This document shows positions 28,082-43,761 of a stretch of 64,000 bases of DNA, in pieces. Each line of letters opens with the position of its first letter. Positions within the stretch are counted from its first letter, which is position 1. The stretch is from Ptiloglossa arizonensis (Eukaryota; Arthropoda; Insecta; Hymenoptera; Colletidae): the NCBI RefSeq assembly GCF_051014685.1, contig NW_027479742.1:1-64000 (forward strand), read 5' to 3'. A program made the position numbers and the translations under genes. The notes under the pieces are model-generated. The model ran no database searches and had not been told where the DNA came from. It saw nothing but the letters and a program-made list of their open reading frames with translations.

Positions 28082-31000
28082 TTACATATTACGTATAACG
28101 TATAACGTATCACGTATAACGTATAACGTTTGACGTATATCGTATAACGTATAACGTATAACGTATAACGTATAACGTATTACGTATAACGCATAACGTA
28201 TAACGTATAACGTGTAACGAAGAACGTATAACGAATAACGTATAACGTATAACGTATAACGTATAACGTATAACGTATAACGTATAACGTATAACGTATA
28301 ACGTATAACGAATAACGTGAAACGAATAACGCATAACGTATAACGCATAACGTATAACGTATAACGTATACCCTATGACGTATAACGTATAACGTATAAC
28401 GTATAACGTATAACGTATAACGTATTACGTATAACGTATAACGTATAACGTATAACGTATAACGTATAACGTATAACGTATAACGTATAACGTATAACGT
28501 ATAACGTATAACGTATAACGTATAACGTATAACGTATAACGTATAACGTATAACGTATAACGTATAACGTATAACGTGTAACGTATACCGTATAACGTAT
28601 AACGTATATCCTATAACGCATAACGTATATCCTATAACGCATAACGCATAGCGTATAACGTATAACGAATAACGTATAACGTATGACGTATAACGTATAA
28701 CGTATAACGTATAACGTATAACGTATAACGTATAACGTATAACGAATAACGTGAAACGAATAACGCATAACGTATAACGCATAACGTATAACGTATAACG
28801 TATACCCTATGACGTATAACGTATAACGTATAACGTATAACGTATAACGTATAACGTATAACGTATAACGTATAACGTATAACGTATAACGTATAGCGTA
28901 TAACGTATAACGTATAACGTATAACGTATAACGTATAACGTATAACGTATAACGTAAAACCTATAACGTATAACGTATAACGTATAACGTATAACGTATA
29001 ACGTATAACGTGTAACGTATACCGTATAAAGTATAACGTATATCCTATAACGCATAACGTATATCCTATAACGCATAACGCATAGCGTATAACGTATGAC
29101 GAATAACGTATAACGTGTAACGTATACCGTATAACGTATAACGTATATCCTATAACGCATAACGTATAACGTACAACGTATAATGTATAACGTATAACGT
29201 ATAACGTAAAACGTATAACGTACAACGTATAACGAATAACGTATAACGTATAACGTATAACGTATAACGTATAACGTATAACGTCTAACGTATAACGTAT
29301 AACGTATAACGTATAACGTATAACGTATAACGTATAACGTATAACGTATAACGTATAACATATAACGTATAACGTATAACGTATAACGTATAACGTATAA
29401 CGTATAACGTATAACGTATAACCTATAACGTATAACGTATAACGTATAACGTATAACGTATAACGTATAACGTATAACGAATAACGTAGAACGAATAACG
29501 TAGAACGTATAACGCATAACGTATAACGTACAACGTATAATGTATAACGTATAACGTATAACGTAAAACGTATAACGTACAACGTATAACGTATAACGTA
29601 TAACGTATAACGTATAACGTATAAAGTATAACGTAGAACGTATAACGTTTAACGTATAACGTATAACGTATAACGTATAACGTATAACGTATAACGTATA
29701 ACGTATAACATATAACGTATGACGTATCACGTATAAGGTATGACCTATACCGTATAACGTATAACGTATATCCTATAACGCATAACGTATATCCTATAAC
29801 GCATAACGCATAGCGTATAACGTATAACGAACAACGTATAACGTATAACGTATAACGTATAACGTATAACGTATAACGTGTAACGAAGAACGTATAACGA
29901 ATAACGTAAAACGTATTACGTATTACATATTTCGTATAACGTATAACGTATAACGTATAACGTATGACGTATTACATATTACGTATAACGTATAACGTAT
30001 CACGTATAACGTATAACGTTTGACGTATATCGTATAACGTATAACGTATAACGTATAACGTATAACGTATTACGTATAACGCATAACGTATAACGTATAA
30101 CGTGTAACGAAGAACGTATAACGAATAACGTATAACGTATAACGTATAACGTATAACGTATAACGTATAACGTATAACGTATAACGTATAACGTATAACG
30201 AATAACGTGAAACGAATAACGCATAACGTATAACGCATAACGTATAACGTATAACATATACCCTATGACGTATAACGTATAACGTATAACGTATAACGTA
30301 TAACGTATAACGTATAACGTATAACGTATAACGTATAACGTATAACGTATAACGTATAACGTATAACGTATAACGTATAACGTATAACGTATAACGTATA
30401 ACGTATAACGTATAACGTATAACGTATAACGTATAACGTATAACGTATAACGTATAACGTATAACGTATAACGTATAACGTATAACGATAACGTATAACG
30501 TAAACGTATAACGTATAACGTATAACGTATAACGTATAACGATAACGTGTAACGTATACCGTATAACGTATAACGTATATCCTATAACGCATAACGTATA
30601 TCCTATAACGCATAACGCATAGCGTATACGTATAACGAATAACGTATAACGTATGACGTATAACGTATAACGTATAACTATAACGTATAACGTATAACGT
30701 ATAACGAATAACGTGAAACGAATAACGCATAACGTATAACGCATAACGTATAACGTATAACGTATACCCTATGACGTATAACGTATAACGTATAACGTAT
30801 AACGTATAAACGTATAACGTATAACGTATAACGTATAACGTATAACGTATAACGTATAGCGTATAACGTATAACGTATAACGTATAACAAACGTATAACG
30901 TATACTATACGTAAAACCTATAACGTATAACGTATAACGTATAACGTATAACGTATAACGTATAACGTGTAACGTATACCGTATAAAGTATAACGTATAT

Positions 31001-31850
31001 CCTATAACGCATAACGTATATCCTATAACGCATAACGCATAGCGTATAACGTATGACGAATAACGTATAACGTGTAACGTATACCGTATAACGTATAACG
31101 TATATCCTATAACGCATAACGTATAACGTACAACGTATAATGTATAACGTATAACGTATAACGTAAAACGTATAACGTACAACGTATAACGAATAACGTA
31201 TAACGTATAACGTATAAGTATAACGTATAACGTATAACGTATAACGTCTAACGTATAACGTATAAGAAACGTATAACGTATAACGTATAACGTATAACGT
31301 ATAACGTATAACGTATAACAATAACGTAAACGTATAACGTATAACGTATAACGTATAACGTATAACGTATAACGTATAACCTATAACGTATAACGTATAA
31401 CGTATAACGTAAACGTATAACGTATAACGTATAACGAATAACGTAGAACGTATAACGCATAACGTATAACTACAACGTATAATGTATAACGTATAACGTA
31501 TAACGTAAAACGTATAACTACAACGTATAACGTATACGTATAACGTATAACGTATAACGTAAACGTATAACGTATAACGTATAACGTCTAACGTATAACG
31601 TATAACGTATAACGTATAACGTAAACCTATAACGTATGACGTATCACGTATAAGGTATGACCTATAACGTATAACGTATAATGTATATGCTGTAACGCAT
31701 AACGTATATCCTATAACACATAACGCATAGCGTATAACGTATAACGTATAACTTAAAACGTATAACATATAACCGTATAACGTGTAACGTATAACGTATA
31801 ACGTACAACGTATAACGTATAACGTATACCCTATGACGTATAACGTATAA
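28082..31850. repeat. ~1.9-kb tandem units within macro-repeat copy A
   Basis: A variant cluster with ATTACATATTTCG, ATTACATATTACG, GTTTGACGTATATCG and GTGAAACG occurs near 28,030-28,350 and again 1,890 bp on (near 29,920-30,240). The matching pair in copy B is 1,883 bp apart (37,504 and 39,387). Each cluster is followed by a 762-bp type block (28,807-29,584 and 30,769-31,524). The first of these has a doubled CGAATAACGTAGAACG near 29,477 and 29,491. Confidence 0.78.
30487..31850. other. Indel-rich patch 2, probable low-quality consensus
   Basis: There are about twenty register breaks in 1.36 kb. They include AACGATAACG at 30,487, GTAAACG at 30,500, 31,328, 31,410 and 31,560, AACTATAACG at 30,678, ATAAACG at 30,808 and 31,849, AACAAACG at 30,888, ATAAGAAACG at 31,266, AACAATAACG at 31,319, AACTACAACG at 31,470 and 31,517, and AACCGTATAACG at 31,772. 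The sister copy at 39,900-41,280 is clean and is 20 bp longer between equivalent markers (offset 9,415 before, 9,435 after). Most are single-base losses. Confidence 0.8.
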
Positions 31851-32576
31851 ACGTATAACGTATAACGTATAACGTATAACGTATAACGTATAACGTATAA
31901 CGTATAACGTATAACGTATAACGTATAACGTTTAACGTATAACGTATAACGTATAACGTATAACGTATAACGTATAACGTATAACGTATAACGTATAACA
32001 TATAACGTATGACGTATCACGTATAAGGTATGACCTATACCGTATAACGTATAACGTATATCCTATAACGCATAACGTATATCCTATAACGCATAACGTA
32101 TATCCTATAACGCATAACGCATAGCGTATAACGTATATCGAACAACGTATAACGTATAACGTATAACGTATAACGTATAACGTATAACGTGTAACGAAGA
32201 ACGTATAACGAATAACGTGAAACGTATAACGTATAACGTATAACGTATAACGTATAACATATAACGTATGACGTATCACGTATAAGGTATGACCTATAAC
32301 GTATAACGTATAACGTATATCCTATAACGCATAACGTATGTCCTATAACGCATAACCCATAGCGTATAACGTATAACGTATAACGTATAACGTATAACGT
32401 ATACCGTAAAACGTAAAACGTATAACGTAGAACGTATAACGTATAACGTATAACGTATAACGTATAACGTATACCCTATGACGTATAACGTATAACGTAT
32501 AACGTATAACGTATAACGTATAACGTATAACGTATAACGTATAACGTATAACGTATAACATATAACGTATGACGTA

Positions 32577-32578
32577 TA
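32577..32578. other. Inherited 1-bp deletion (copy 4)
   Basis: Loss of C in GACGTATCACG as at 8,478, with the same 300-bp spacing of flanking AAGGTATGACC anchors (32,284 and 32,584). It lies well outside indel-rich patch 2, which supports it being a true sequence feature. Confidence 0.88.
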
Positions 32579-33822
32579 CGTATAAGGTATGACCTATAAC
32601 GTATAACGTATAACGTATATCCTATAACGCATAACGTATGTCCTATAACGCATAACCCATAGCGTATAACGTATAACGTATAACGTATAACGTATAACGT
32701 ATAACGTAAAACGTAAAACGTATAACGTAGAACGTATAACGTATAACGTATAACGTATAACGTATAACGTATAACGTATAACGTATAACGTATAACGAAT
32801 AACGAATAACGTGAAACGAATAACGCATAACGTATAACGCATAACGTATAACGTATAACGTATACCCTATGACGTATAACGTATAACGTATAACGTATAA
32901 CGTATAACGTATAACGTATAACGTATAACGTATAACGTATAACGTATAACGTATAACGTATAACGTATAACGTATAACGTATAACGTATAACGTATAACG
33001 TATAACGTATAACGTATAACGTATAACGTATAACGTATAACGTATAACGTATAACGTATAACGTATAACGTATAACGTATAACGTATAACGTATAACGTA
33101 TAACGTATAACGTATAACGTATAACGTATAACGTATAACGTATAACGTGTAACGTATACCGTATAAAGTATAACGTATATCCTATAACGCATAACGTATA
33201 TCCTATAACGCATAACGCATAGCGTATAACGTATGACGAATAACGTATAACGTGTAACGTATACCGTATAACGTATAACGTATATCCTCTAACGCATAAC
33301 GTATAACGTACAACGTATAATGTATAACGTATAACGTATAATGTAAAACGTATAACGTACAACGTATAACGTAAAACGTATAACGTATAACGTATAACGT
33401 ATAACGTATAACGTATAACGTCTAACGTGTAACGTATAACGTATAACGTATAACGTATAACGTATAACGTATAACGTATAACGTATAACGTATAACGTAT
33501 AACGTATAACATATAACGTATAACGTATAACGTATAACGTATAACGTATAACGTATAACGTATAACGTATAACGTATAACGTATAACGTATAACGTATAA
33601 CGTATAACGAATAACGTAGAACGTATAACGCATAACGTATAACGTACAACGTATAATGTATAACGTATAACGTATAACGTAAAACGTATAACGTACAACG
33701 TATAACGTATAACGTATAACGTATAACGTATAACGTATAACGCATAACGTATAACGTCTAACGTATAACGTATAACGTATAACGTATAACGTATAACCTA
33801 TAACGTATGACGTATCACGTAT

Positions 33823-34368
33823 AAGGTATGACCTATAACGTATAACGTATAATGTATATCCTGTAACGCATAACGTATATCCTATAACGCATAACGCATA
33901 GCGTATAACGTATAACGAATAACGTAGAACGTATAACGCATAACGTATAACGTATAACGTATAACGTATAACGTATAACGTATAACGTATAACGTATAAC
34001 GTCTAACGTGTAACGTATAACGTATAACGTATAACGTATAACGTATAAAGTATAACGTAGAACGTATAACGTTTAACGTATAACGTATAACGTATAACGT
34101 ATAACGTATAACGTATAACGTATAACGAATAACGTAGAACGTATAACGCATAACGTATAACGTATAACGTATAACGTATAACGTATAACGTATAACGTAT
34201 AACGTATAACGTCTAACGTGTAACGTATAACGTATAACGTATAACGTATAACGTATAAAGTATAACGTAGAACGTATAACGTTTAACGTATAACGTATAA
34301 CGTATAACGTATAACGTATAACGTATAACGTATAACGTATAACATATAACGTATGACGTATCACGTAT
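33823..34368. repeat. 546-bp block, copy 6
   Basis: Same unit and layout as at 12,762, with the CCTATACCGTACAACG flank on its right. It closes macro-repeat copy A. Confidence 0.88.
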
Positions 34369-37300
34369 AAGGTATGACCTATACCGTACAACGTATAACG
34401 TATATCCTATAACGCATAACGTATATCCTATAACGCATAACGCATAGCGTATAACGTATAACGAACAACGTATAACGTATAACGTATAACGTATAACGTA
34501 TAACGTATAACGTGTAACGAAGAACGTATAACGAATAACGTAAAACGTATTACGTATTACATATTTCGTATAACGTATAACGTATAACGTATGACGTATT
34601 ACATAATACGTATAACGTATAACGTATAACGTATCACGTATAACGTATAACGTATGACGTATAACGTATAACGTATAACGTATAACGTATAACGTATTAC
34701 GTATAACGCATAACGTATAACGTATAACGTGTAACGAAGAACGTATAACGAATAACGTATAACGTATATCGTATAACGTATATCGTATAACGTATAACGT
34801 ATAACGTATAACGTATAACGTATAACGTATAACGTATAACGTATAACGTATAACGTATAACGTATAACGAATAACGTGAAACGAATAACGCATAACGTAT
34901 AATGCATAACGTATAACGTATAACGTATACCCTATGACGTATAACGTATAACGTATAACGTATAACGTATAACGCATAACGTATAACGTCTAACGTGTAA
35001 CGTATAACGTATAACGTATAACGTATAACGTATAACGTATAACGTATAACGTATAACGTATAACGTATAACGTATAACGTATAACGTATAACGTCTAACG
35101 TGTAACGTATAACGTATAACGTATAACGTATAACGTATAAAGTATAACGTAGAACGTATAACGTTTAACGTATAACGTATAACGTATAACGTATAACGTA
35201 TAACGTATAACGTATAACGAATAACGTAGAACGTATAACGCATAACGTATAACGTATAACGTATAACGTATAACGTATAACGTATAACGTATAACGTATA
35301 ACGTATAACGTCTAACGTGTAACGTATAACGTATAACGTATAACGTATAACGTATAAAGTATAACGTAGAACGTATAACGTTTAACGTATAACGTATAAC
35401 GTATAACGTATAACGTATAACGTATAACGTATAACGTATAACATATAACGTATGACGTATCACGTATAAGGTATGACCTATACCGTATAACGTATAACGT
35501 ATATCCTATAACGCATAACGTATATCCTATAACGCATAACGCATAGCGTATAACGTATAACGAACAACGTATAACGTATAACGTATAACGTATAACGTAT
35601 AACGTATAACGTGTAACGAAGAACGTATAACGAATAACGTAAAACGTATTACGTATTACAGATTTCGTATAACGTATAACGTATAACGTATGACGTATTA
35701 CATAATACGTATAACGTATAACGTATAACGTATCACGTATAACGTATAACGTATGACGTATAACGTATAACGTATAACGTATAACGTATAACGTATTACG
35801 TATAACGCATAACGTATAACGTATAACGTGTAACGAAGAACGTATAACGAATAACGTATAACGTATATCGTATAACGTATATCGTATAACGTATAACGTA
35901 TAACGTATAACGTATAACGTATAACGTATAACGTATAACGTATAACGTATAACGTATAACGAATAACGTGAAACGAATAACGCATAACCTATAATGCATA
36001 ACGTATAACGTATAACGTATACCCTATGACGTATAACGTATAACGTATAACGTATAACGTATGACGTTTAACGTATAACGTATAACGTATAACGTATAAC
36101 GTATAACGTATAACGTATGACGTATAACGTATAACGTATAACGTATAACGTATAACGTATAACGTATAACGTATAACGTGTAACGTATACCGTATAACGT
36201 ATAACGTATATCCTATAACGCATAACGTATATCCTATAACGCATAACGCATAGCGTATAACGTATAACGAATAACGTATAACGTATGACGTGTAACGTAT
36301 AACGTATAACGTATAACGTATAACGTATTACGTATAACGCATAACGTATAACGTATAACGTGTAACGAAGAACGTATAACGAATAACGTATAACGTATAC
36401 CCTATGACGTATAACGTATAACGTATAACGTATAACGTATAACGTATAACGTATAACGTATAACGTATAACGTATAACGTATAACGTATAACGTATAACG
36501 CATAACGTATAACGTATAACGTATAACGTATAACGTGTAACGTATACCGTATACCGTATAACGTATAACGTATATCCTATAACGCATAACGTATATCCTA
36601 TAACGCATAACGCATAGCGTATAACGTATAACGAATAACGTATAACGTATAACGTATAACGTATTACGTATAACGTATAACGTATAACGTATAACGTATA
36701 ACGTATAACGTATAACGTATAACGTATAACGTATAACGTATAACGTATAACGTATAACGTATAACGTATAACGTATAACGTATAACGTATAACGTATAAC
36801 GTATAACGTATAACGTATAACGTATAACGTATAACGTATAACGTATAACGTATAACGTATAACGTATAACGTATAACGTATAACGTATAACGTATAACGT
36901 ATAACGTATAACGTATTGCGTATAACGCATAGCGTATAACGTATAACGTGTAACGAAGAACGTATAACGAATAACGTATAACGTATAACGTAAAACGTAT
37001 AACGTAAAACGTATAACATATAACGTATAACGTGTAACGTATAACGTATAACGTATAACGTATAACGTATAACGTATACCCTATGACGTATAACGTATAA
37101 CGTATAACGTATAACGTATAACGTATAACGTATAACGTATAACGTATAACGTATAAAGTATAACGTAGAACGTATAACGTTTAACGTATAACGTATAACG
37201 TATAACGTATAACGTATAACGTATAACGTATAACGTATAACATATAACGTATGACGTATCACGTATAAGGTATGACCTATACCGTATAACGTATAACGTA

Positions 37301-38235
37301 TATCCTATAACGCATAACGTATATCCTATAACGCATAACGCATAGCGTATAACGTATAACGAACAACGTATAACGTATAACGTATAACGTATAACGTATA
37401 ACGTATAACGTGTAACGAAGAACGTATAACGAATAACGTAAAACGTATTACGTATTACATATTTCGTATAACGTATAACGTATAACGTATAACGTATGAC
37501 GTATTACATATTACGTATAACGTATAACGTATCACGTATAACGTATAACGTTTGACGTATATCGTATAACGTATAACGTATAACGTATAACGTATAACGT
37601 ATTACGTATAACGCATAACGTATAACGTATAACGTGTAACGAAGAACGTATAACGAATAACGTATAACGTATAACGTATAACGTATAACGTATAACGTAT
37701 AACGTATAACGTATAACGTATAACGTATAACGAATAACGTGAAACGAATAACGCATAACGTATAACGCATAACGTATAACGTATAACGTATACCCTATGA
37801 CGTATAACGTATAACGTATAACGTATAACGTATAACGTATAACGTATTACGTATAACGTATAACGTATAACGTATAACGTATAACGTATAACGTATAACG
37901 TATAACGTATAACGTATAACGTATAACGTATAACGTATAACGTATAACGTATAACGTATAACGTATAACGTATAACGTATAACGTATAACGTATAACGTA
38001 TAACGTGTAACGTATACCGTATAACGTATAACGTATATCCTATAACGCATAACGTATATCCTATAACGCATAACGCATAGCGTATAACGTATAACGAATA
38101 ACGTATAACGTATGACGTATAACGTATAACGTATAACGTATAACGTATAACGTATAACGTATAACGTATAACGAATAACGTGAAACGAATAACGCATAAC
38201 GTATAACGCATAACGTATAACGTATAACGTATACC

Positions 38236-38997
38236 CTATGACGTATAACGTATAACGTATAACGTATAACGTATAACGTATAACGTATAACGTATAACGT
38301 ATAACGTATAACGTATAACGTATAGCGTATAACGTATAACGTATAACGTATAACGTATAACGTATAACGTATAACGTATAACGTAAAACCTATAACGTAT
38401 AACGTATAACGTATAACGTATAACGTATAACGTATAACGTGTAACGTATACCGTATAAAGTATAACGTATATCCTATAACGCATAACGTATATCCTATAA
38501 CGCATAACGCATAGCGTATAACGTATGACGAATAACGTATAACGTGTAACGTATACCGTATAACGTATAACGTATATCCTATAACGCATAACGTATAACG
38601 TACAACGTATAATGTATAACGTATAACGTATAACGTAAAACGTATAACGTACAACGTATAACGAATAACGTATAACGTATAACGTATAACGTATAACGTA
38701 TAACGTATAACGTCTAACGTATAACGTATAACGTATAACGTATAACGTATAACGTATAACGTATAACGTATAACGTATAACGTATAACATATAACGTATA
38801 ACGTATAACGTATAACGTATAACGTATAACGTATAACGTATAACGTATAACCTATAACGTATAACGTATAACGTATAACGTATAACGTATAACGTATAAC
38901 GTATAACGAATAACGTAGAACGTATAACGCATAACGTATAACGTACAACGTATAATGTATAACGTATAACGTATAACGTAAAACGTATAACGTACAA
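38236..38997. repeat. 762-bp higher-order block, copy 2
   Basis: Same length and same ordered variants as 10,532-11,293, 27.7 kb away. It is followed 1,960 bp later by another copy of equal length at 40,196. Confidence 0.87.
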
Positions 38998-40195
38998 CGT
39001 ATAACGTATAACGTATAACGTATAACGTATAACGTATAAAGTATAACGTAGAACGTATAACGTTTAACGTATAACGTATAACGTATAACGTATAACGTAT
39101 AACGTATAACGTATAACGTATAACATATAACGTATGACGTATCACGTATAAGGTATGACCTATACCGTATAACGTATAACGTATATCCTATAACGCATAA
39201 CGTATATCCTATAACGCATAACGCATAGCGTATAACGTATAACGAACAACGTATAACGTATAACGTATAACGTATAACGTATAACGTATAACGTGTAACG
39301 AAGAACGTATAACGAATAACGTAAAACGTATTACGTATTACATATTTCGTATAACGTATAACGTATAACGTATAACGTATGACGTATTACATATTACGTA
39401 TAACGTATAACGTATCACGTATAACGTATAACGTTTGACGTATATCGTATAACGTATAACGTATAACGTATAACGTATAACGTATTACGTATAACGCATA
39501 ACGTATAACGTATAACGTGTAACGAAGAACGTATAACGAATAACGTATAACGTATAACGTATAACGTATAACGTATAACGTATAACGTATAACGTATAAC
39601 GTATAACGTATAACGAATAACGTGAAACGAATAACGCATAACGTATAACGCATAACGTATAACGTATAACATATACCCTATGACGTATAACGTATAACGT
39701 ATAACGTATAACGTATAACGTATAACGTATAACGTATAACGTATAACGTATAACGTATAACGTATAACGTATAACGTATAACGTATAACGTATAACGTAT
39801 AACGTATAACGTATAACGTATAACGTATAACGTATAACGTATAACGTATAACGTATAACGTATAACGTATAACGTATAACGTATAACGTATAACGTATAA
39901 CGTATAACGTATAACGTATAACGTATAACGTATAACGTATAACGTATAACGTATAACGTATAACGTATAACGTGTAACGTATACCGTATAACGTATAACG
40001 TATATCCTATAACGCATAACGTATATCCTATAACGCATAACGCATAGCGTATAACGTATAACGAATAACGTATAACGTATGACGTATAACGTATAACGTA
40101 TAACGTATAACGTATAACGTATAACGTATAACGAATAACGTGAAACGAATAACGCATAACGTATAACGCATAACGTATAACGTATAACGTATACC

Positions 40196-40957
40196 CTATG
40201 ACGTATAACGTATAACGTATAACGTATAACGTATAACGTATAACGTATAACGTATAACGTATAACGTATAACGTATAACGTATAGCGTATAACGTATAAC
40301 GTATAACGTATAACGTATAACGTATAACGTATAACGTATAACGTAAAACCTATAACGTATAACGTATAACGTATAACGTATAACGTATAACGTATAACGT
40401 GTAACGTATACCGTATAAAGTATAACGTATATCCTATAACGCATAACGTATATCCTATAACGCATAACGCATAGCGTATAACGTATGACGAATAACGTAT
40501 AACGTGTAACGTATACCGTATAACGTATAACGTATATCCTATAACGCATAACGTATAACGTACAACGTATAATGTATAACGTATAACGTATAACGTAAAA
40601 CGTATAACGTACAACGTATAACGAATAACGTATAACGTATAACGTATAACGTATAACGTATAACGTATAACGTCTAACGTATAACGTATAACGTATAACG
40701 TATAACGTATAACGTATAACGTATAACGTATAACGTATAACGTATAACATATAACGTATAACGTATAACGTATAACGTATAACGTATAACGTATAACGTA
40801 TAACGTATAACCTATAACGTATAACGTATAACGTATAACGTATAACGTATAACGTATAACGTATAACGAATAACGTAGAACGTATAACGCATAACGTATA
40901 ACGTACAACGTATAATGTATAACGTATAACGTATAACGTAAAACGTATAACGTACAA
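40196..40957. repeat. 762-bp higher-order block, copy 3
   Basis: Equal in length to the copies at 10,532 and 38,236. It is the clean counterpart of the indel-bearing block at 30,769-31,524. Confidence 0.87.
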
Positions 40958-41490
40958 CGTATAACGTATAACGTATAACGTATAACGTATAACGTATAAC
41001 GTATAACGTATAACGTATAACGTCTAACGTATAACGTATAACGTATAACGTATAACGTATAACCTATAACGTATGACGTATCACGTATAAGGTATGACCT
41101 ATAACGTATAACGTATAATGTATATGCTGTAACGCATAACGTATATCCTATAACACATAACGCATAGCGTATAACGTATAACGTATAACTTAAAACGTAT
41201 AACATATAACGTATAACGTGTAACGTATAACGTATAACGTACAACGTATAACGTATAACGTATACCCTATGACGTATAACGTATAACGTATAACGTATAA
41301 CGTATAACGTATAACGTATAACGTATAACGTATAACGTATAACGTATAACGTATAACGTATAACGTTTAACGTATAACGTATAACGTATAACGTATAACG
41401 TATAACGTATAACGTATAACGTATAACGTATAACATATAACGTATGACGTATCACGTATAAGGTATGACCTATACCGTATAACGTATAAC

Positions 41491-41560
41491 GTATATCCTA
41501 TAACGCATAACGTATATCCTATAACGCATAACGTATATCCTATAACGCATAACGCATAGC
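41491..41560. repeat. 21-bp trimer repeat, three copies
   Basis: Three tandem copies of the GTATATC-led trimer closed by GCATAGCG, as at 11,821 and near 32,057. All three sites sit at the equivalent place in matching blocks, so the expansion from two to three units came before those blocks were copied. Confidence 0.82.
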
Positions 41561-42011
41561 GTATAACGTATATCGAACAACGTATAACGTATAACGTATA
41601 ACGTATAACGTATAACGTATAACGTGTAACGAAGAACGTATAACGAATAACGTGAAACGTATAACGTATAACGTATAACGTATAACGTATAACATATAAC
41701 GTATGACGTATCACGTATAAGGTATGACCTATAACGTATAACGTATAACGTATATCCTATAACGCATAACGTATGTCCTATAACGCATAACCCATAGCGT
41801 ATAACGTATAACGTATAACGTATAACGTATAACGTATACCGTAAAACGTAAAACGTATAACGTAGAACGTATAACGTATAACGTATAACGTATAACGTAT
41901 AACGTATACCCTATGACGTATAACGTATAACGTATAACGTATAACGTATAACGTATAACGTATAACGTATAACGTATAACGTATAACGTATAACATATAA
42001 CGTATGACGTA

Positions 42012-42013
42012 TA
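42012..42013. other. Inherited 1-bp deletion (copy 5)
   Basis: Loss of C in GACGTATCACG as at 8,478. The flanking anchors at 41,719 and 42,019 are again 300 bp apart. It lies 9,435 bp from the copy at 32,577, one less than 1,348 heptamers. Confidence 0.9.
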
Positions 42014-43761
42014 CGTATAAGGTATGACCTATAACGTATAACGTATAACGTATATCCTATAACGCATAACGTATGTCCTATAACGCATAACCCATAGCGT
42101 ATAACGTATAACGTATAACGTATAACGTATAACGTATAACGTAAAACGTAAAACGTATAACGTAGAACGTATAACGTATAACGTATAACGTATAACGTAT
42201 AACGTATAACGTATAACGTATAACGTATAACGAATAACGAATAACGTGAAACGAATAACGCATAACGTATAACGCATAACGTATAACGTATAACGTATAC
42301 CCTATGACGTATAACGTATAACGTATAACGTATAACGTATAACGTATAACGTATAACGTATAACGTATAACGTATAACGTATAACGTATAACGTATAACG
42401 TATAACGTATAACGTATAACGTATAACGTATAACGTATAACGTATAACGTATAACGTATAACGTATAACGTATAACGTATAACGTATAACGTATAACGTA
42501 TAACGTATAACGTATAACGTATAACGTATAACGTATAACGTATAACGTATAACGTATAACGTATAACGTATAACGTATAACGTATAACGTATAACGTATA
42601 ACGAATAACGTGAAACGAATAACGCATAACGTATAACGCATAACGTATAACGTATAACGTATACCCTATGACGTATAACGTATAACGTATAACGTATAAC
42701 GTATAACGTATAACGTATAACGTATAACGTATATCCTATAACGCATAACGTATAACGTACAACGTATAATGTATAACGTATAACGTATAATGTAAAACGT
42801 ATAACGTACAACGTATAACGTAAAACGTATAACGTATAACGTATAACGTATAACGTATAACGTATAACGTATAACGTATAACGTATAACGTATAACGAAT
42901 AACGTAGAACGTATAACGCATAACGTATAACGTACAACGTATAATGTATAACGTATAACGTATAACATATAACGTATAACGTATAACGTATATCCTATAA
43001 CGCATAACGTATAACGTACAACGTATAATGTATAACGTATAACGTATAATGTAAAACGTATAACGTACAACGTATAACGTAAAACGTATAACGTATAACG
43101 TATAACGTATAACGTATACCGTATAAAGTATAACGTATATCCTATAACGCATAACGTATATCCTATAACGCATAACGCATAGCGTATAACGTATGACGAA
43201 TAACGTATAACGTGTAACGTATACCGTATAACGTATAACGTATATCCTATAACGCATAACGTATAACGTACAACGTATAATGTATAACGTATAACGTATA
43301 ATGTAAAACGTATAACGTACAACGTATAACGTAAAACGTATAACGTATAACGTATAACGTATAACGTATAACGTATAACGTCTAACGTGTAACGTATAAC
43401 GTATAACGTATAACGTATAACGTATAACGTATAACGTATAACGTATAACGTATAACATATAACGTATAACGTATAACGTATAACGTATAACGTATAACGT
43501 ATAACGTATAACGTATAACGTATAACGTATAACGTATAACGTATAACGAATAACGTAGAACGTATAACGCATAACGTATAACGTACAACGTATAATGTAT
43601 AACGTATAACGTATAACGTAAAACGTATAACGTACAACGTATAACGTATAACGTATAACGTATAACGTATAACGTATAACGTATAACGTATAACGTCTAA
43701 CGTATAACGTATAACGTATAACGTATAACGTATAACCTATAACGTATGACGTATCACGTAT

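Larger units (their letters stand above)
24471..34368. repeat. 9.9-kb macro-repeat, copy A
   Basis: The stretch is bounded, by convention, by AAGGTATGACC followed by CCTATACCGTACAACG at 24,471 and 34,369, a period of 9,898 bp (1,414 heptamers). Corresponding positions in the next copy lie 9,898 bp away at the start, 9,436 after about 26,030, 9,422 near 28,080, 9,415 near 29,970, 9,435 near 31,930 and 9,939 near 33,820. The steps mark whole-block gains and losses. Homology extends left of 24,471, so this boundary is a phase choice and not a breakpoint. Confidence 0.8.
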
